From: Allosphingosinicella vermicomposti
Lineage (GTDB): Bacteria; Pseudomonadota; Alphaproteobacteria; Sphingomonadales; Sphingomonadaceae
Direction: 5' to 3'
DNA: 64,000 nucleotides
NCBI RefSeq assembly: GCF_003012815.1
Contig: NZ_PXYJ01000003.1
Coordinates: 1-64,000 of the forward strand
The notes under the pieces are model-generated. The model was not told the DNA's origin, did no database searches, and saw only the letters and a list, made by a program, of their open reading frames with translations. Position numbers and translations under genes: made by a program. This document shows, in pieces, positions 7,972 through 16,907 of the stretch (the first letter of the stretch is position 1; the number at the start of each line of letters is the position of its first letter).

Positions 7972-8283
7972 ATGTTGGGGGGCGAGACGATCGAAGTGAC
8001 GGGCGAAGTGTGGAAGTGGCGCCCTGCCGAGCCGGAGGCGGCGGGCTGGCATTTCCTGACGGTCGACGGCGCCGCGGCCGCCGAGATACGCTATGCGGCG
8101 ATTGGGCGCACCGGTGGATTTGGATCGATCAAGGTCACGGCCACGATCGGCGGCACGACATGGCGTACGTCCCTATTCCCGCACAAGGAAAGCGGCGGCT
8201 TCCTCCTCCCGCTCAAAGCCGATGTGCGGAAGAAGGAAGCCGTTGATGCGGGCAGCATGGTGACGGCGCTGCTGGACGTTTGA
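7972..8283 (+). CDS. DUF1905 domain protein
   Basis: A 103-residue cytosolic protein (VTGEVWKWRPAEPEAAGWHF... and GFGSIKVTATIGGTTWRTSL) matching the DUF1905 pattern, a small beta-rich domain whose biochemical role is unknown to me. GGAGG sits 3-7 bases before the ATG at 7972, which fixes the start. Confidence 0.8.
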   Translation: MLGGETIEVTGEVWKWRPAEPEAAGWHFLTVDGAAAAEIRYAAIGRTGGFGSIKVTATIGGTTWRTSLFPHKESGGFLLPLKADVRKKEAVDAGSMVTALLDV

Positions 8284-8286
8284 CGC

Positions 8287-9048
8287 CTAAAAGTCGGCGT
8301 TCTCGTCCTTCAGGCCATTAGCGGCTTTCAGCAATTGGTCGCAGCTCAAGCCATAGATTGCGGCGGCGGCGCGGCCCTGAGCGGATAGCGGATCGAATTT
8401 CGCATTGGCATCACCCAAATCCGGCTGGAATTTAAGCAGGATGCGGATGCCCTTGATCGGCGAAAAGCCCTTGTCGAGGCGCTTTACCACAACCTCCACG
8501 CCTTCGACGCCGGTCTTCGAATAGCGCGGGCCCGGCCAAAAGCCTTGCCAGCGTGCGCAACCGCCAGGCGTCGGCCCGACATCCTCCTCGTTATAGGCTT
8601 TGGCATCGATCTTCCCGAGCTCAACCCGGAAAGGCGCTTCGCTAGTGCCCACCTTCACCGTGAAATCAAGGATCGCGCCAGGCTCGAACCCCAACCTCGT
8701 GACTTCAGGAGCCAGGCGAATGGATATGCCGGCGCCACGAAGCGACGGCATGGCGAGGATTGAATCCACCACCGTTTTTGCCCGCTTTTCAACTGCGGCG
8801 CGCTCCGCCTCCTTCAGTGGATCACCGAAGAGAATCTTACCAATGGGATACCGGGTGGGAGAAACGAGTGTCGCAGCCGGGGCCGCAGGCTTGCCGGACC
8901 AGAAATTGACCAGCGCGGTAGCGGCTTCCCCCCGCCGCTCGGCTTTTTTCGAGGTTTCAGCGCGAAATCGACTATATTCCGTTTCGGCTGCGGAACCAGC
9001 TGTGCTCAGCAGAGCCGCGCCGGCAAGGAGCATTGTACCAATTTTCAT
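8287..9048 (-). CDS. Exported hypothetical protein, tandem paralogue 3
   Basis: A 253-residue protein with signal peptide MKIGTMLLAGAALLSTAGSA. It is the last and most diverged of three tandem relatives. It shares with the next two a hydrophobic segment after an EKRAKTVVDSIL helix, a PGGCARWQ motif (GGCxR in the others) and a C-terminal AAIYGLSCDQLLKAAN segment. The two cysteines may form a disulfide. GAGG lies 8-11 bases before the ATG at 9048. No known family or catalytic motif was recognised. Confidence 0.65.
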   Translation of the reverse strand: MKIGTMLLAGAALLSTAGSAAETEYSRFRAETSKKAERRGEAATALVNFWSGKPAAPAATLVSPTRYPIGKILFGDPLKEAERAAVEKRAKTVVDSILAMPSLRGAGISIRLAPEVTRLGFEPGAILDFTVKVGTSEAPFRVELGKIDAKAYNEEDVGPTPGGCARWQGFWPGPRYSKTGVEGVEVVVKRLDKGFSPIKGIRILLKFQPDLGDANAKFDPLSAQGRAAAAIYGLSCDQLLKAANGLKDENADF

Positions 9049-9058
9049 CCGATAATCC

Positions 9059-9766
9059 TCAAGGCGTGTTGGAAAGAGCCAGTAGCTTGGTGCAATCAAG
9101 ATTGTAGCCGAGCGCAGCAATGCGGCCAGTTATCGATTCCGCATCCCAATAAGGTTCGTCTGAGGGTTTGAAGCGCAGCGTAGGCGACACGATCTCGAGC
9201 GCGCGGATGGCTGTGCCGCCGCCCGGTCCGGCCTTGCCAACGCGAAGCCGCTCTATGCCCTGGCGCATCCCGCTCGCCAGTTGTTCGCGCCGACATCCGC
9301 CCGCAGCCGTGCCTACATTGCGCCAGACTTCACCGGAAGCCGCATAAGGGTTCGTCCACAACTGGAAATCGGCCTTGTCGCTTCCCTTTTGAATTTTGAA
9401 ATCCAGGATCATTTGCAGATAGCCACCGTCCAAATTGACCCGATACAAGGTCGGCTCGACCGACACTTCGACGTCCGCGTCCTGAAGCGCTGGTTGGGCG
9501 AGTATGAAATCGACCAGGGCGCGCAGTCTACGGCCCATCAGCTGACGCTCCGCCTTCGTCACAGAAGTCGCATATTGCTGCGGAATCTCGAATTGCGAAG
9601 GAAGATAGACGGTCGCTTTGCCCCTTCCCTTCTGCCCATTCCAATAATCAGCATATTGCGCCGAATAGGTGCGCACGAGTTCAGCCCGCTTGTCGAGCCG
9701 ACTCGTGTCCTGGGCAGAGACGGGGACCGCAATCACGGCGGCGAACGGCACTAAGAATTTCAACAT
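9059..9766 (-). CDS. Exported hypothetical protein, tandem paralogue 2
   Basis: A 235-residue protein with signal peptide MLKFLVPFAAVIAVPVSAQ. The motifs YADYWNGQKGRGKATVYLPS, RQLMGRRLRALVDFILAQPA, AAGGCRREQL and GRIAALGYNLDCTKLLALSN are shared almost position by position with the neighbour at 9864. It is probably periplasmic with one disulfide (GGC and DC cysteines). It lies 10 bp upstream of paralogue 3 in the same operon. The role is unknown. Confidence 0.65.
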   Translation of the reverse strand: MLKFLVPFAAVIAVPVSAQDTSRLDKRAELVRTYSAQYADYWNGQKGRGKATVYLPSQFEIPQQYATSVTKAERQLMGRRLRALVDFILAQPALQDADVEVSVEPTLYRVNLDGGYLQMILDFKIQKGSDKADFQLWTNPYAASGEVWRNVGTAAGGCRREQLASGMRQGIERLRVGKAGPGGGTAIRALEIVSPTLRFKPSDEPYWDAESITGRIAALGYNLDCTKLLALSNTP

Positions 9767-9863
9767 TCACGATACTCCCGGGTAGTGGAGGCAGCTATCA
9801 ACCACCCGGACAAGCTACCAATTCCTTGCGACGAAATGAAAAACAGGGCGACGAAGGCGAGGG

Positions 9864-10556
9864 TCAGGGCGTATTGGCGAGATCGAGGAGCTTGTGGCAA
9901 TCGATGCTGTAAGCCATCGCGACAATGCGGCCATCGAGACTGTCTTCGTTTCGCATCGGCTTTTCCCCGACAAAGGGGATCTCCGGGACAGAAATGCCGA
10001 TCTGCGGAACCGCCGAGACGGGAACCGGGCCGGGCCGGTCAATGTAAAGAACTTCGCGCCCTCTCATCCCCAGGTTGGTCATCTGATAGCGCTGGCAGCC
10101 ACCTGCGGTTTTGCCAACCGTGCGGGAAAAAAGCTTTGTAAAATGGAGTGTCACGTTGAGTTCCGATTCCTCGAACCCTCTCTTCAATCGGAAGTGGAGC
10201 GTTGTGCCCAGCCGGCGTTCGGCCCCATTCCTTGACAAATTTGGTTCAATGAGCGTCGCTTTGATGCCGGAATCCTGCATGGCCGGATGGGCGAACAGGG
10301 CATCGATCATCGCCCGAATTCTGCGGCCCATGAGCTGCCGTTGCTCCGGCGTTATGGGGTCTTTGTAAGTATCGGTGACGTTGAACTTTGTCGGAATGTC
10401 GAGGGTCGGCTTGCCTGTCCCCTCTCGGCCGTCCCAATAAGCGACGAGGCGCGATGAAAACTCTCCAAGACGTTCAGCCTTGGCATCGAGCTTGGCTTGG
10501 TCTTCGGCAGTAGGCGCCACAAGCATTGCGGCAAGCGCCAGGAGCGGTGTTAACAT
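9864..10556 (-). CDS. Exported hypothetical protein, tandem paralogue 1
   Basis: A 230-residue protein with signal peptide MLTPLLALAAMLVAPT. It carries the same layout as the 9059 gene: VAYWDGREGTGKPTLDIPT, RQLMGRRIRAMIDALFAHPA, AGGCQRYQ and GRIVAMAYSIDCHKLLDLAN. GGAGAG lies about 9 bases before the ATG at 10556; a longer frame upstream has no ribosome site. It is the first gene of the triplet. It stands alone functionally, since no enzyme or transporter is adjacent. Confidence 0.65.
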   Translation of the reverse strand: MLTPLLALAAMLVAPTAEDQAKLDAKAERLGEFSSRLVAYWDGREGTGKPTLDIPTKFNVTDTYKDPITPEQRQLMGRRIRAMIDALFAHPAMQDSGIKATLIEPNLSRNGAERRLGTTLHFRLKRGFEESELNVTLHFTKLFSRTVGKTAGGCQRYQMTNLGMRGREVLYIDRPGPVPVSAVPQIGISVPEIPFVGEKPMRNEDSLDGRIVAMAYSIDCHKLLDLANTP

Positions 10557-10671
10557 CGACGATCTCTCCACCCAGTTACGCAGATCCGTATCGGCGGCCG
10601 GGCGCCTGATTGGCCAATCGCCTGCGACCAAAATGAGGCGCTGGGCGATGAACTCTGTGCCCTGAGATATT

Positions 10672-11124
10672 CTAGGCGGAACCGTTGAAGGCAATATGGC
10701 TGATCCGGCCCGCTCCGATATCGAATTCCACACCGAAAAAATCCGCACCGCCGTCGCACACGATCATCGGCGCGTTCCGCCAACTATCCTGCGGTTGGGC
10801 GGGGAAGAAATTGCCATAGAGAAAGCGCCGACCATCGCGGACGAGCCCGACATATTGGCGCTCCCATTTCTTGAGATTGGGGGTGCCCGTGCCGCGCATT
10901 TCGGGAGCGACGGCGAGGGCTTCGGGAAGGATCGCCTCCAGCCGGTCGATATTATTTTGTGACGGTTGCCAAGTGGCTTCCCCTGCGTCCGGGGCAGGCC
11001 GAGAGCATTGATTGAGCATCGCCGCAGCTGCCGAGGCGGGGAGAATGACACGCCCCTCCCCGACGCTCGCCGAGGCGCAGGAGGCGAGCAGGGCGAAGAT
11101 CGGAAGGGCAAGCAAGCGGACCAA
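10672..11124 (-). CDS. Small lipoprotein, unknown function
   Basis: A 150-residue protein starting at a TTG (11124), with GGAG about 10 bases upstream and a lipoprotein signal peptide (VRLLALPIFALLASC, lipobox LASC). The mature protein has a GRRFLYGNFFPAQPQDSWRN stretch and two further Cys. It starts 17 bp after the aldehyde dehydrogenase stop on the same strand, so it is probably co-transcribed. An ATG further upstream would lie inside that gene. Confidence 0.55.
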   Translation of the reverse strand: MVRLLALPIFALLASCASASVGEGRVILPASAAAAMLNQCSRPAPDAGEATWQPSQNNIDRLEAILPEALAVAPEMRGTGTPNLKKWERQYVGLVRDGRRFLYGNFFPAQPQDSWRNAPMIVCDGGADFFGVEFDIGAGRISHIAFNGSA

Positions 11125-11140
11125 GATGGTGGCTCCGGCT

Positions 11141-12649
11141 TTAGAGCATGATCGAGACGGTTTTGGTTTCGAGATAGGCCTCGATCCCCTGGCTGCCATT
11201 TTCGCGGCCGAAGCCCGATTGCTTGTAGCCGCCGAAGGGGAGCGCGATGTCGGCGCCGGACGGACAATTGCCCCAGACCATCCCCGCTTTGATCTTTGCC
11301 GTAAGGCGATGCATGGCGGAGATGTCGCGGGTCCAGACGCTGGCGGCCAGGCCATAAGGCGTGTCGTTCGCGGCCCTTGCGACCTCATCGAGATCGTCGA
11401 AGCGTTGGGCGACGAGGACGGGGCCGAAGATTTCCTCCTTCACCACCTTCATGTCGGGCTTCACGTCGACGAGCACCGTCGGGCTGACGAAATAGCCGTC
11501 GCCGCCCAAGGCTTCACCGCCGGTGAGGACCGAAGCGCCGGCCTTCTTCCCTGAATCGATGTAGGAAAGGACGCGTTCATGCTGTTCAGCCGAAACGAGC
11601 GGGCCCATCTTCGTGTCGGGGGCCAGGCTGGGCCCGACCTTCCAATCCTTCGCATTGTCGGCCACGGCCTCGAGCAAGCGGTCGAAGACGTCGCGATGCG
11701 CGTAGAGGCGCGAGCCCGCGATGCAGACCTGGCCCGCATTGGCGAAGATCGAACGGGCGGCGCCCGCAGCAGTAGCAGCAATGTCGACATCGGGGAGGAC
11801 AATGACCGGGGACTTGCCGCCAAGTTCAAGGGTGACGCGCTTCAACGTGTCGGTCGCGGCGCGATTGATGATCTTGCCGACTTCGGTCGAACCAGTGAAA
11901 GCGACCTTGTCCACGTACGCGTGGCGGACGAGACGGTCGCCCGCGGTTTCGCCAAGGCCGGTGACGATGTTGAGCACGCCCGACGGAATGCCGCTTTCCG
12001 CGACGAGATCGGCAAGGCGGAGAACGGTGAGCGAGGTTTGCTCGGCAGGCTTGAGCACGATTGTGCATCCCGCGGCAAGGGCGACGGCGACCTTCTGCAC
12101 CGCCATCATCAGCGGATAATTCCACGGCACGATCTGGGCGCAGACGCCGATCGGCTCCCGCCGGACATAGGAGTGGAAGGTGCCGGTCGGATGCATAGCC
12201 GGCTCGATCGTCTGGCCCGCAAGCTTGGTTGCCCAACCCGCCATGTAGCGCAGCGTCGCGACGCAACGGGGAAGGTCGTAGCCGCCCGACAGCGACATGG
12301 GCTTGCCGTTATCGATCGATTCGAGCTCGGCGAGTTCGTCCGTATGGGCTTCGAGAAGATCGGCGAGCTTTTCGATAAGGCGCGCGCGGGCGTATGGGGC
12401 AAGGCCCGTCCAGCGGCCATCGTCAAAGGCGGTGCGGGCCGCGGCGACGGCGCGGTCGACGTCGGTATCCGACGCATCGACGATGCGGGCGATTTCCTTG
12501 CCTGTCGAGGGATCGATAACCGGTAGCGTCTTGCCATGCGTCGAGGCCGTCCAGGCGCCGTCGATGAACAGTGCCGGGTCACGCGCGATAAGGCGGCGGG
12601 CGGTTTCGGAATAAGCGGGCTGGGCGGCGATGGAGCTGATTTCGTTCAT
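11141..12649 (-). CDS. NAD(P)-dependent aldehyde dehydrogenase
   Basis: A 502-residue ALDH-superfamily enzyme oxidising an aldehyde to the acid in the cytosol. Visible landmarks are the VPWNYPLMMAVQK Rossmann region, the FTGSTEVGK cofactor loop, the general-base Glu in LELGGKSP, the catalytic Cys in NAGQVCIAGSR and the EEIFGPVL motif. The length is typical. The overall look is closest to betaine-/phenylacetaldehyde-type ALDHs (PFGGYKQSGFGRENG tail). The substrate cannot be fixed, because the only operon partner is a lipoprotein. Confidence 0.9.
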   Translation of the reverse strand: MNEISSIAAQPAYSETARRLIARDPALFIDGAWTASTHGKTLPVIDPSTGKEIARIVDASDTDVDRAVAAARTAFDDGRWTGLAPYARARLIEKLADLLEAHTDELAELESIDNGKPMSLSGGYDLPRCVATLRYMAGWATKLAGQTIEPAMHPTGTFHSYVRREPIGVCAQIVPWNYPLMMAVQKVAVALAAGCTIVLKPAEQTSLTVLRLADLVAESGIPSGVLNIVTGLGETAGDRLVRHAYVDKVAFTGSTEVGKIINRAATDTLKRVTLELGGKSPVIVLPDVDIAATAAGAARSIFANAGQVCIAGSRLYAHRDVFDRLLEAVADNAKDWKVGPSLAPDTKMGPLVSAEQHERVLSYIDSGKKAGASVLTGGEALGGDGYFVSPTVLVDVKPDMKVVKEEIFGPVLVAQRFDDLDEVARAANDTPYGLAASVWTRDISAMHRLTAKIKAGMVWGNCPSGADIALPFGGYKQSGFGRENGSQGIEAYLETKTVSIML

Positions 12650-12845
12650 GCCGCCATTCTACGCGCATGGCCCGTCATCGCCAACAGCCCTTGGCATCCC
12701 CTCGCGATAAGAGCGGGGGTTATAGGCTTGGAATGGGACGGATGGGCCGCGATCTGGCGATTTTCATGGCTTTACAATGACCTTGCATGAGTCAAAGATG
12801 CCGCGTTCCCATTCTACATGGAACGGTTCAGTGGGGTGACTGAAC

Positions 12846-12882
12846 AAAAGGGGTCGATCCGGATACCGGACGGCCCCTTTTT
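12846..12882. terminator. Strong hairpin with U-tract
   Basis: AAAAGGGGTC pairs with GGCCCCTTTT around an inner CCGG-ATA-CCGG stem, followed by TTTTT on the plus strand and preceded by A4 (a U-tract on the other strand). No plus-strand gene ends here. It probably insulates the convergent-free region between the chitinase and the aldehyde dehydrogenase. Confidence 0.6.
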
Positions 12883-12920
12883 AGTGCGGCACGACGGTGC
12901 GCCGGATCCTGGACACTCGG

Positions 12921-12960
12921 AAAAAAAGAACCGTTCCTTTTCGAAAAAAGGAACGGTCCA
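12921..12960 (-). terminator. Rho-independent terminator of the GH18 gene
   Basis: CCGTTCCTTTT (12931-12941) and AAAAGGAACGG form a long stem. The run of seven A at 12921-12927 becomes a U-tract on the minus strand. It lies about 40 bp past the stop of the glycosyl hydrolase. Confidence 0.8.
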
Positions 12961-13001
12961 GTGGGGTGAAACGAACCGGGTTTCCCCGGAAACTTGTCAG
13001 A

Positions 13002-14915
13002 TCAGAGCGTCATCGGCCCCGGGCAACCCTTTTGCAGGAAGGCGCACTTCACATCCGCCATCAGCGTGTTGGTGCTGCCGGTGTCGCCATAGTTGATCAT
13101 CCAGATGATGGTGCCAGCCGCACCGCCATTGCGGACGTAATTGCCCTTCGCCTGGATGGAGAGACCGTTTTCGTAGGTAACGTAGGCGATACCGTCGCGC
13201 TGATTATGCGGCGACATCGACGGCTTGAACCCCTGCGGATATTGGGCTTCCGGATAGGTCCGGTAAATGGCCTGCGCCTCGTCATCGAACACCAGCTGAC
13301 CGGCATCGATGTACCCAAGCTCCTTCAGCATGAAATATTCATAGCCCTGTTCGCCGAGATTATAGTGCCGGACATTCTCGGTTTCGAGGCGCGGTCTGCG
13401 GCCTTCCTGCCCATTTTCGTCCTTCATATTAAGGCCGAAAGCGGTGCCGTAGAAGCCGATGCCAATGCCGATCTTCTTGCGGGCGTTGATCACACCGGCT
13501 TCTTCATAAGCCTTCATGCTGTTGTCGAGATCGACTGGGGCACTTGGATTCTGCCACGGCTCTTCCGCCCAATAGGCGCCGTAGATCGGGCTCGTGAACC
13601 AGGATGCCCAACCGGCACCCGCATAGGTCGAACCCAGGCCATAGCTCATCAGATTATACTGATCGACCATGTTGGCGACATCGACCTTATATTGCTCCGG
13701 GTCTTCCCCAAGCTTTACGGTGTAGCCCGGGAAGGTGATGAGGACCGGAACATTCTGGTAACGCGGGCGGCCATTCGCCTCGACCCGAATTTCCTGGATC
13801 AGCGCGATCAGGCGGCGAATCGATTCTTCGCCAGATACTTCAGTGCCGCAATCCTGCGCCGAACAGCCGTCAGCAAGCCGGTTTTCCCAGTCGATGTCGA
13901 CGCCGTCATAATCATGCTCGATCATGTAATCGACGATGCTCTTGACGAACTTCGCACGCATATTGTCGGCAGTGCTGAGATTGAAGCCGATGCCGTCTTC
14001 GCTGTCGCCGCCGAGCATCAGGATCGTCTTGACCCCGGCTTCATGGGCTTCATCGATCATCCATTCTTCCATGGACAGGCCAGGAACTGGAGAGAGATTG
14101 GGATTATGGAAGGTTCCGGCCGCCTCAATGACGTCGCCGACACCCTTTCCTTCCTGCTCGATCGTCCCGCCGCCCGGGGCGACGCGAGCGAGCACGATAT
14201 GGGTCATGCCCGTCATATCGACTTCTTCCGGCTCATACAGCCAATCCCAGAAGTAGCCGGCATAATAGCCGGTCACCCATGGCGCGGTTGCCGTGCCGGT
14301 AGTGACGGTGACAGCCGCAGTCGCTTTCTTGCTTGGGTCAGCGGCGGATGTCGCATCGATGTAATAAGTGCCCGCAGCGGAGGGCGCAGTGTAAAAGCCC
14401 GCTGCGCTAATCGTGCCGCCGCCTTGGCCACGCATGGACCAGTTGCACGCCTTGTTGGCGCTACCCGTTACCTCACACGCAAATTGTTGGGTCGAGCCTG
14501 CCGTTACGGTGACGGCACCGGGAACGATGGCAATTTTCACCTGTTCCGCCGGAGCGGTGACCGTAACCGTCGCCGTGGCTTTCTTGCTGGTGTCGGCCGC
14601 AGCTGTCGCTACGACCTGATAGGTTCCAGCGGTTGCCGGTGCCGTATAAAGGCCGGACGCGTTGACCGCGCCAGCGCTGGCCGTCCAAGTACAACCCGTA
14701 TTGGTGCTACCCGTCACCTGGCAAGCGAATTGCTGCGTGGCCGATGTCACAATAGATGCCGTCTGCGGCGTCACGGTAACGGAAATCGATGCTGGTGGGG
14801 GAGGAGGGGGAGGAGAATTGCCACCGCCGCTGTTTCCATTGCCGCTGCCGCCGCTACCGCCGCCACAGGCCGTGAGAAACAGGCTCGCGCCCAACACCAA
14901 CTGATTTAACTTCAC
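13002..14915 (-). CDS. GH18 family glycosyl hydrolase (chitinase-like) lipoprotein with two Ig-like domains
   Basis: A 637-residue protein. The lipoprotein signal ends at Cys17 (LTAC) and is followed by a Gly/Asn and polyproline linker. Two bacterial Ig-like repeats (about 42-120 and 125-205) share the pattern TQQFAC.VTGS...C.W and GLYTAP..AGTY. The catalytic domain (about 212-620) carries the GH18 signature DGVDIDWE, whose Glu is the acid catalyst. It is probably outer-membrane anchored and cleaves chitin or a related beta-1,4-linked amino sugar. It stands alone, with a dedicated terminator and a 368-bp upstream region. Confidence 0.88.
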   Translation of the reverse strand: MKLNQLVLGASLFLTACGGGSGGSGNGNSGGGNSPPPPPPPASISVTVTPQTASIVTSATQQFACQVTGSTNTGCTWTASAGAVNASGLYTAPATAGTYQVVATAAADTSKKATATVTVTAPAEQVKIAIVPGAVTVTAGSTQQFACEVTGSANKACNWSMRGQGGGTISAAGFYTAPSAAGTYYIDATSAADPSKKATAAVTVTTGTATAPWVTGYYAGYFWDWLYEPEEVDMTGMTHIVLARVAPGGGTIEQEGKGVGDVIEAAGTFHNPNLSPVPGLSMEEWMIDEAHEAGVKTILMLGGDSEDGIGFNLSTADNMRAKFVKSIVDYMIEHDYDGVDIDWENRLADGCSAQDCGTEVSGEESIRRLIALIQEIRVEANGRPRYQNVPVLITFPGYTVKLGEDPEQYKVDVANMVDQYNLMSYGLGSTYAGAGWASWFTSPIYGAYWAEEPWQNPSAPVDLDNSMKAYEEAGVINARKKIGIGIGFYGTAFGLNMKDENGQEGRRPRLETENVRHYNLGEQGYEYFMLKELGYIDAGQLVFDDEAQAIYRTYPEAQYPQGFKPSMSPHNQRDGIAYVTYENGLSIQAKGNYVRNGGAAGTIIWMINYGDTGSTNTLMADVKCAFLQKGCPGPMTL

Positions 14916-15283
14916 CCGATACCCCTATTTCTAAAATCTTTGTCCGCCCGTGTCGGCGGAGATGGCTAAGGACGGGGTCGTGGTCCCACCCTATTCCCTC
15001 CCCAGGAACGCCATCTCCGCACGCACGCACGGTGAGCAACAACACCGCGCGCAAGCTGACAACATGTGAGCTCGTTTGCCCCCGCAATCGCTCTCGATGC
15101 TGCGGATGCGAGCCTGTGCCGGAACACCGGGAAATTTTATCGCAAAGAGACGAACACCCCGTTTTCCGTCGACGAAAACGAAATTTGGACTGTAAAGGCG
15201 CGCCGAGAGCTATGCGCAGGGGCTCCGGCGACAGGCAAGTCGGCTGCCGCCGGAGCAATTTCGATCCAAAATGGAATCAGGGC
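14916..15283. other. Intergenic region upstream of the GH18 gene
   Basis: There is no gene here. It contains a near-palindrome at 15160-15180 (CGTTTTC and GAAAACG arms around GTCGAC, with one extra base), a plausible operator for the GH18 gene, though 245 bp upstream of it. I see nothing else I can support. Confidence 0.35.
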
Positions 15284-16870
15284 TTAGGCGGCAAGCGCTT
15301 CGGCGATCAGTTTGCGGCTACCTTCAAGACCGAAGAGAGCGATGAAGCTGCCCATGCGCGGCCCCTGACTGGTGCCGAGCAAGGTTTCGTAGAGCGTCTT
15401 GAACCAGTCGCGCAGGTTTTCCTTGCCGAAATGGGCCTTGCCGACTTCGTACACGATATTCTGATAGACCTCAGCCGGGTCTTCTCCGGGGACCGCTGAC
15501 GCAAGCTGGGCGTCGAGATCGCGGAGCGCGGCGGCTTCCTTTTCGTCCGGCGCGCGGCGCTGAAGGCTGTCCTTCACGAAATCGCGGAAATAGACGGCGG
15601 CATAGCCGATGAGGGCATCGAGTTCCGGATGGGTTTCCGGCGACACGTCCGGCGCGTAGCGCTTCACGAAGGCCCAGAGCAGATCCTTGTCGTCCGTGGA
15701 CGCGACGCCGACGAGGTTAAGCAACAGGGCGAAGGTGAGCGGCATCCGCGCCTGCGGCGGATTGCCGGCATGGATGTGATGGACCGGATTGCCGAGCTTC
15801 TTGTCCGCTTCCTGGGTGGGGTAGGCGGCGAGGAATTGGTGATATTCGTCGACCGCCTTCGGGATGATGCCGAAGGAGAGCTGCTTGGCGCGCTTGGGCT
15901 CGCGATAGATGTAGAAAGCGAGGCTTTCCTGCGGCGCATAGGTCAGCCACTGGTCGATAGTGACGCCATTGCCCTTAGTCTTCGAAATTTTCTCGCCATT
16001 TTCGTCGAGGAAAAGTTCGTAATTGAAGCCTTCGGGCGGGCGGCTGCCAAGGATACGAACGATCTTCGAGCTTTGCGTGACGCTGTCGATTAGATCCTTG
16101 CCCGCCATTTCATAATCGACGCCGAGCGCGTACCAGCGCATCGCCCAATCGACTTTCCACTGCAGCTTCGCGCCGCCGCTAAGGATCGATTGCTCGACCT
16201 GTCCGCCGGTCGCGGGATCGGTGTAGCGGATGAGGCCCGCTTCGGCGTCGACGACTTCAACCGGAACTTGCAGCACCTTGCCGTTGACCTGACTGATCGG
16301 GAGGACCGGCGAATAGGTCTGGCGGCGTTCCTCGCGCAGAGTGGGGAGCATGACGTCCATGATCGCGTCATATTTGCGCAGCACCTGGCGCAAAGCTTCG
16401 TCGAAGCGCCCCGAATGATAGCATTCCGATGACGCCATGAATTCATAATCGAAGCCGAAGCGGTCGAGGAAGGCCTTCAAGAGATTGTTGTTGTGATCGG
16501 CATAGCTTTCATGACCGCAGCCGAACGGGTCGGGCACGCGGCTGAGCGGCTGATCGAGATGATCGTGCATCATGTCCTGGTGCGGCACGCCAGGCGGGAC
16601 CTTCCGCATCCCGTCCATATCGTCCGAGAAAGCGATGAGGCGGGTCGGCCAATCGACCATTTCGGTGAGGGCGTGGCGCACCATCAACGTGCGGGCGACT
16701 TCCTGAAAGGTGCCAAGGTGCGGCAGGCCCGAGGGACCGTAGCCGGTTTCGAAGATAATCCCCTTCTCGCCCGGGCCGTCCGGATAGCGTTTCAGCAGCT
16801 TCCGCGCCTCTTCATAAGGCCAGGCCTTTGAAACCTTTGCGGCTTCGCGGATCTCTTGCGGAATTGTCAC
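15284..16870 (-). CDS. lysS: Class I lysyl-tRNA synthetase
   Basis: A 528-residue class I LysRS (archaeal/alphaproteobacterial type, sometimes lysK) charging tRNA-Lys with lysine. The Rossmann-fold signature HIGH appears as GPSGLPHLGTF (about residues 45-55) and KMSKS as KISKTKGNG (about 295-303). The C-terminal part is the helical anticodon-binding cage. Alphaproteobacteria commonly use this enzyme in place of the class II form. It is divergent from the helicase gene, with about 37 bp between starts. Confidence 0.94.
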   Translation of the reverse strand: MTIPQEIREAAKVSKAWPYEEARKLLKRYPDGPGEKGIIFETGYGPSGLPHLGTFQEVARTLMVRHALTEMVDWPTRLIAFSDDMDGMRKVPPGVPHQDMMHDHLDQPLSRVPDPFGCGHESYADHNNNLLKAFLDRFGFDYEFMASSECYHSGRFDEALRQVLRKYDAIMDVMLPTLREERRQTYSPVLPISQVNGKVLQVPVEVVDAEAGLIRYTDPATGGQVEQSILSGGAKLQWKVDWAMRWYALGVDYEMAGKDLIDSVTQSSKIVRILGSRPPEGFNYELFLDENGEKISKTKGNGVTIDQWLTYAPQESLAFYIYREPKRAKQLSFGIIPKAVDEYHQFLAAYPTQEADKKLGNPVHHIHAGNPPQARMPLTFALLLNLVGVASTDDKDLLWAFVKRYAPDVSPETHPELDALIGYAAVYFRDFVKDSLQRRAPDEKEAAALRDLDAQLASAVPGEDPAEVYQNIVYEVGKAHFGKENLRDWFKTLYETLLGTSQGPRMGSFIALFGLEGSRKLIAEALAA

Positions 16871-16907
16871 TGTTGCCCTTTCGTTCCGGCTGTCCCAAAT
16901 GGAGCGG

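Noticed and set aside
12897-14909. A 670-codon open frame on the plus strand opposite the GH18 gene
   Set aside because: It is the antisense shadow of a gene with clear catalytic motifs, a lipobox and Ig domains; high-GC codon structure keeps the opposite frame open.
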